Source of the DNA: Anaerolineae bacterium
GTDB taxonomy: Bacteria; Chloroflexota; Anaerolineae; Anaerolineales; Anaerolineaceae
NCBI GenBank assembly: GCA_013178295.1
Contig: JABLWW010000012.1
Span: forward strand, 1 to 64,000
Direction: 5' to 3'
Length of the DNA stretch: 64,000 nt
This document shows positions 62,180 to 64,000 of this stretch, piece after piece; within the stretch, counting starts at the first letter, position 1; each line of letters opens with the position of its first letter. The position numbers and the translations under genes were made by a program. A model generated the notes under the pieces. That model had not been told where the DNA came from and ran no database searches. It was given only the letters and a program-made list of their open reading frames with translations.

Positions 62180-62902
62180 CTAGGGCGGCGGCGAACCCGG
62201 TACCGGCAGCGCCGCGCCGGTGATATCGCGCGCGGCTGGGGAAGCCAGAAAGAGGATCACCTCCGCCAGCGATTCGGGCTGCACCCAGCGCGTAAAGTCG
62301 GCATCCGGCATTGCCTGACGGTTCTGCGGGGTGTCAATGGTGCCCGGCAGGATGCAGTTGACGTTGATCCCGCTGCCTTTGAGTTCAGCCGCCATGCTCT
62401 CGGTCAGGCGGATGACGGCGCTTTTGGCGGCGCTGTAGGCGGCGGCGTTTTTGCTGCCCGCCAGCGCCGCGCCGGAGCTGATGTTGATGATCCTGCCAAA
62501 CTTTTGGCGCAGCATGACCGGAATGACCGCCTGACAGGCGACGATCAGCGTGCGGGCGTTGAGGTTCATCATCGTGTCCCACTGTTCCAGCGGCATTTCG
62601 TGCAGCGGCTTGCCAGCCGCATAGCCGCCCACCGTGTTGATAAGCACATCCACGCGTCCAAAATGCGCCAGAATGCGCTCCAGAGCGGCTTGCATCTGCG
62701 GCGGGTCGCCCACGTCCACCCCGCCCAGCAGCAGATGCACCCCGTTGTGCACCCACTGCGGGAAGAGCGCTTCCAGCCGCCCCAAACTGTGCTCCACCAG
62801 CGCCAGACGCGCTCCAGCGGCGGCAAACACCCGCGCGCTTGCCTGCCCCAGATTGCCGCCTGCCCCGGTGATCAGCGTAATGAGTTGCTCTGCACGATCC
62901 AT
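62180..62902 (-). CDS. Short-chain dehydrogenase/reductase
   Basis: 240 residues with cofactor motif TLITGAGGNLGQASARVF, NTVGG, and catalytic Ser with YSAAKSAVIRLTESMAAELKG (Tyr-x3-Lys). Substrate not identifiable. GGAGACAC precedes the ATG, which lies 11 nt after the REC-GGDEF gene stop, so the two are probably co-transcribed. Confidence 0.9.
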   Translation of the reverse strand: MDRAEQLITLITGAGGNLGQASARVFAAAGARLALVEHSLGRLEALFPQWVHNGVHLLLGGVDVGDPPQMQAALERILAHFGRVDVLINTVGGYAAGKPLHEMPLEQWDTMMNLNARTLIVACQAVIPVMLRQKFGRIINISSGAALAGSKNAAAYSAAKSAVIRLTESMAAELKGSGINVNCILPGTIDTPQNRQAMPDADFTRWVQPESLAEVILFLASPAARDITGAALPVPGSPPP

Positions 62903-62913
62903 CTGTGTGTCTC

Positions 62914-63864
62914 CTATCCGCTATCCGCTTTGTGCCACACCCGTACGCAGTTTTTGCCCTCCGCTTTGGCGCGCAGCAGCGCCTGGTCAGCAAGCTCCAC
63001 CAGCCGTTCGGCGCTGTGCACGTGGTCGTTAGGCAGGGCTGCCACGCCAAAACTGAGGGTGATGTTGAGCCTGCCCACAGCGCTCTCCCACATTGTGCTG
63101 GCAATCAGCTCGCGCAGCCGCTCTGCCATAATTCCGCCCTCTTCCAGCCCGGTCAGCGGCAGGAGGATGACAAACTCCTCACCGCCGTAGCGGGCAAGGA
63201 TATCACCCTGCCGCAGGTTGTCCTGCATCAGCTGCACAACGCTTTTCAGCACCCAGTCGCCGGTGGCGTGGCCGTGACGGTTGTTGAACTGGCGGAAGTC
63301 GTCTATATCGCAGAAAATGCAAGCCAGCGGCGTGTGGTGGCGCTTTGCCAGCGAAAACTCGCGCTCCAGCGCCTCCGCCAGATAGTGGCGGTTATACGCC
63401 CCGGTTAGATGGTCGGTGAGGGCAATACGTCGCAGTGCCTGGTAGGAGTGGTGCTCGTCGGCAAGGCGCGCCAGCAGGTCGTCAATCATCTCTTTCACCC
63501 GCAGCAGCGCGGCGACGCGCGCCGTCAGCTCGCGCGGGTCAAAGGGTTTGACCAGATAGTCATTGGCGCCCGCCGAAAGACCGTCCACCGTGTCCTCCAC
63601 GCTGGTGCGCCGCTCGGTGAACATCAGCACTGGCAGATAGAGGGGATGGCTGCGGCGCAGTTCACTGCATACCTCAAACCCGTCCATATCAGGCAGCACC
63701 ACATCCAGCAGCACCAGGTCGGGCGGCTGCTGGGATGCCATTTCTATCCCCTGCTGCCCGGTCTCTGCCTGCGAGACGCGGTAGCCATGCTCCTCCAGCA
63801 GGTGGGCGGTGTATTTGCGCTGGGTGGCGCTGTCTTCAATAACCAGAATGTGCTTTTGTTCCAT
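62914..63864 (-). CDS. Response regulator with GGDEF domain (PleD-like)
   Basis: 316 residues. The REC domain (1-120) has acidic residues near 10-11 (IEDSAT), phosphoacceptor Asp (VLLDVVLPDMDG) and Lys in YLVKPFDP. The GGDEF domain (150-310) has an intact RYGGEEFVILLPLTGLEEG and should be an active diguanylate cyclase. Expression is probably from TATAAT inside the end of cheB. Its position after cheB ties it to chemotaxis signalling. Confidence 0.95.
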   Translation of the reverse strand: MEQKHILVIEDSATQRKYTAHLLEEHGYRVSQAETGQQGIEMASQQPPDLVLLDVVLPDMDGFEVCSELRRSHPLYLPVLMFTERRTSVEDTVDGLSAGANDYLVKPFDPRELTARVAALLRVKEMIDDLLARLADEHHSYQALRRIALTDHLTGAYNRHYLAEALEREFSLAKRHHTPLACIFCDIDDFRQFNNRHGHATGDWVLKSVVQLMQDNLRQGDILARYGGEEFVILLPLTGLEEGGIMAERLRELIASTMWESAVGRLNITLSFGVAALPNDHVHSAERLVELADQALLRAKAEGKNCVRVWHKADSG

Positions 63865-63883
63865 ATTGCCTTGTCCATAATAA

Positions 63884-64000
63884 TTATAATGCTGTCTCTC
63901 TGCCGCGGACCAGCATGTTGAGACGGGCGGCGATCTGATCCAGCGGCAGCGATTCCAGTGCAGCGCCCAGATCGGCGGCGGCTTTGGGCATGCCGTACAC
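63884..64000 (-). CDS. cheB: CheB 3' end (partial)
   Basis: The last 38 codons of a minus-strand gene that continues off the right edge: VYGMPKAAADLGAALESLPL followed by DQIAARLNMLVRGRETAL and TAA. This is the usual end of the CheB methylesterase domain, where VYGMPKAA and LPLDQIA are conserved. CheB removes methyl groups from chemotaxis receptors, and two such receptors are encoded in this window. Confidence 0.85.
   Translation of the reverse strand: MYGMPKAAADLGAALESLPLDQIAARLNMLVRGRETAL

Overview
The window is high-GC DNA densely packed with genes on both strands. No rRNA or tRNA gene was recognised. NBR1-Ig lipoproteins, many GGDEF/PAS/GAF and chemotaxis proteins, a tungsten-type aldehyde:ferredoxin oxidoreductase, DUF2804 and a type III CRISPR locus with several CARF proteins suggest an anaerobic or facultative member of the Chloroflexota (Anaerolineae-like). 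This placement is inferred from gene content only; there is no marker gene to prove it.

Region 1 (1-12.3 kb, minus strand) is a complete type III-A CRISPR-Cas locus. In transcription order it holds a CARF-LuxR regulator, cas10/csm1, csm2, csm3, csm4, csm5, a CARF-HEPN RNase (Csx1/TM1812 type), a CARF-PD-(D/E)XK nuclease (Card1/Can2 type), csx15, cas6, cas1, cas2, a leader, and the first 36-nt repeat of an array that continues off the left edge. Cas10 keeps its HD and GGDD motifs, so it should both cut DNA and make cyclic oligoadenylate. At least three CARF proteins could read that signal. The CARF-LuxR fusion, the G-rich structured leader of the csm operon and palindromes built on ACCCCC/GGGGGT half-sites are the most unusual parts.

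Region 2 (12.4-28 kb) holds a chromate transporter, a ModF-like double ABC ATPase, a DUF3467-antitoxin-MazF module, an acyl-ACP thioesterase, an MFS transporter, an arsR-arsM arsenic module with two matching operators, a secreted metalloprotease-like lipoprotein, a chemotaxis receptor broken by an 8-G tract, and a 27-residue membrane peptide gene with its own promoter, structured leader and terminator.

Region 3 (28-47 kb) holds PhzF, a very large PAS/GAF diguanylate cyclase, an XRE-regulated membrane protein pair, a kinase-TPR protein next to an NBR1-Ig lipoprotein, DUF2804, a PmeII-like restriction-modification pair with a relic of a second methylase end, a second chemotaxis receptor, and several lipoproteins.

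Region 4 (47.4-58.5 kb) is one long plus-strand cluster: GntR regulator, FGGY sugar kinase, Gfo/Idh/MocA and zinc dehydrogenases, cupin phosphoglucose isomerase, 2-hydroxyacid dehydrogenase, KDPG-type aldolase, tungsten AOR with its own MoaD-like protein, HAD phosphatase and a divergent shikimate-dehydrogenase-like protein. Together they look like a sugar or polyol catabolic route ending in aldol cleavage and ferredoxin-linked aldehyde oxidation.

Region 5 (58.6-64 kb) holds a Ser/Thr kinase fused to a formylglycine-enzyme-like domain, small proteins, a RadC-like JAMM protein, an SDR, a REC-GGDEF regulator and the 3' end of cheB. Short palindromic GC-rich repeats of the GGATGGGGCTTGCCCCAT / GGGGTGAACCCC type recur between genes across the window.
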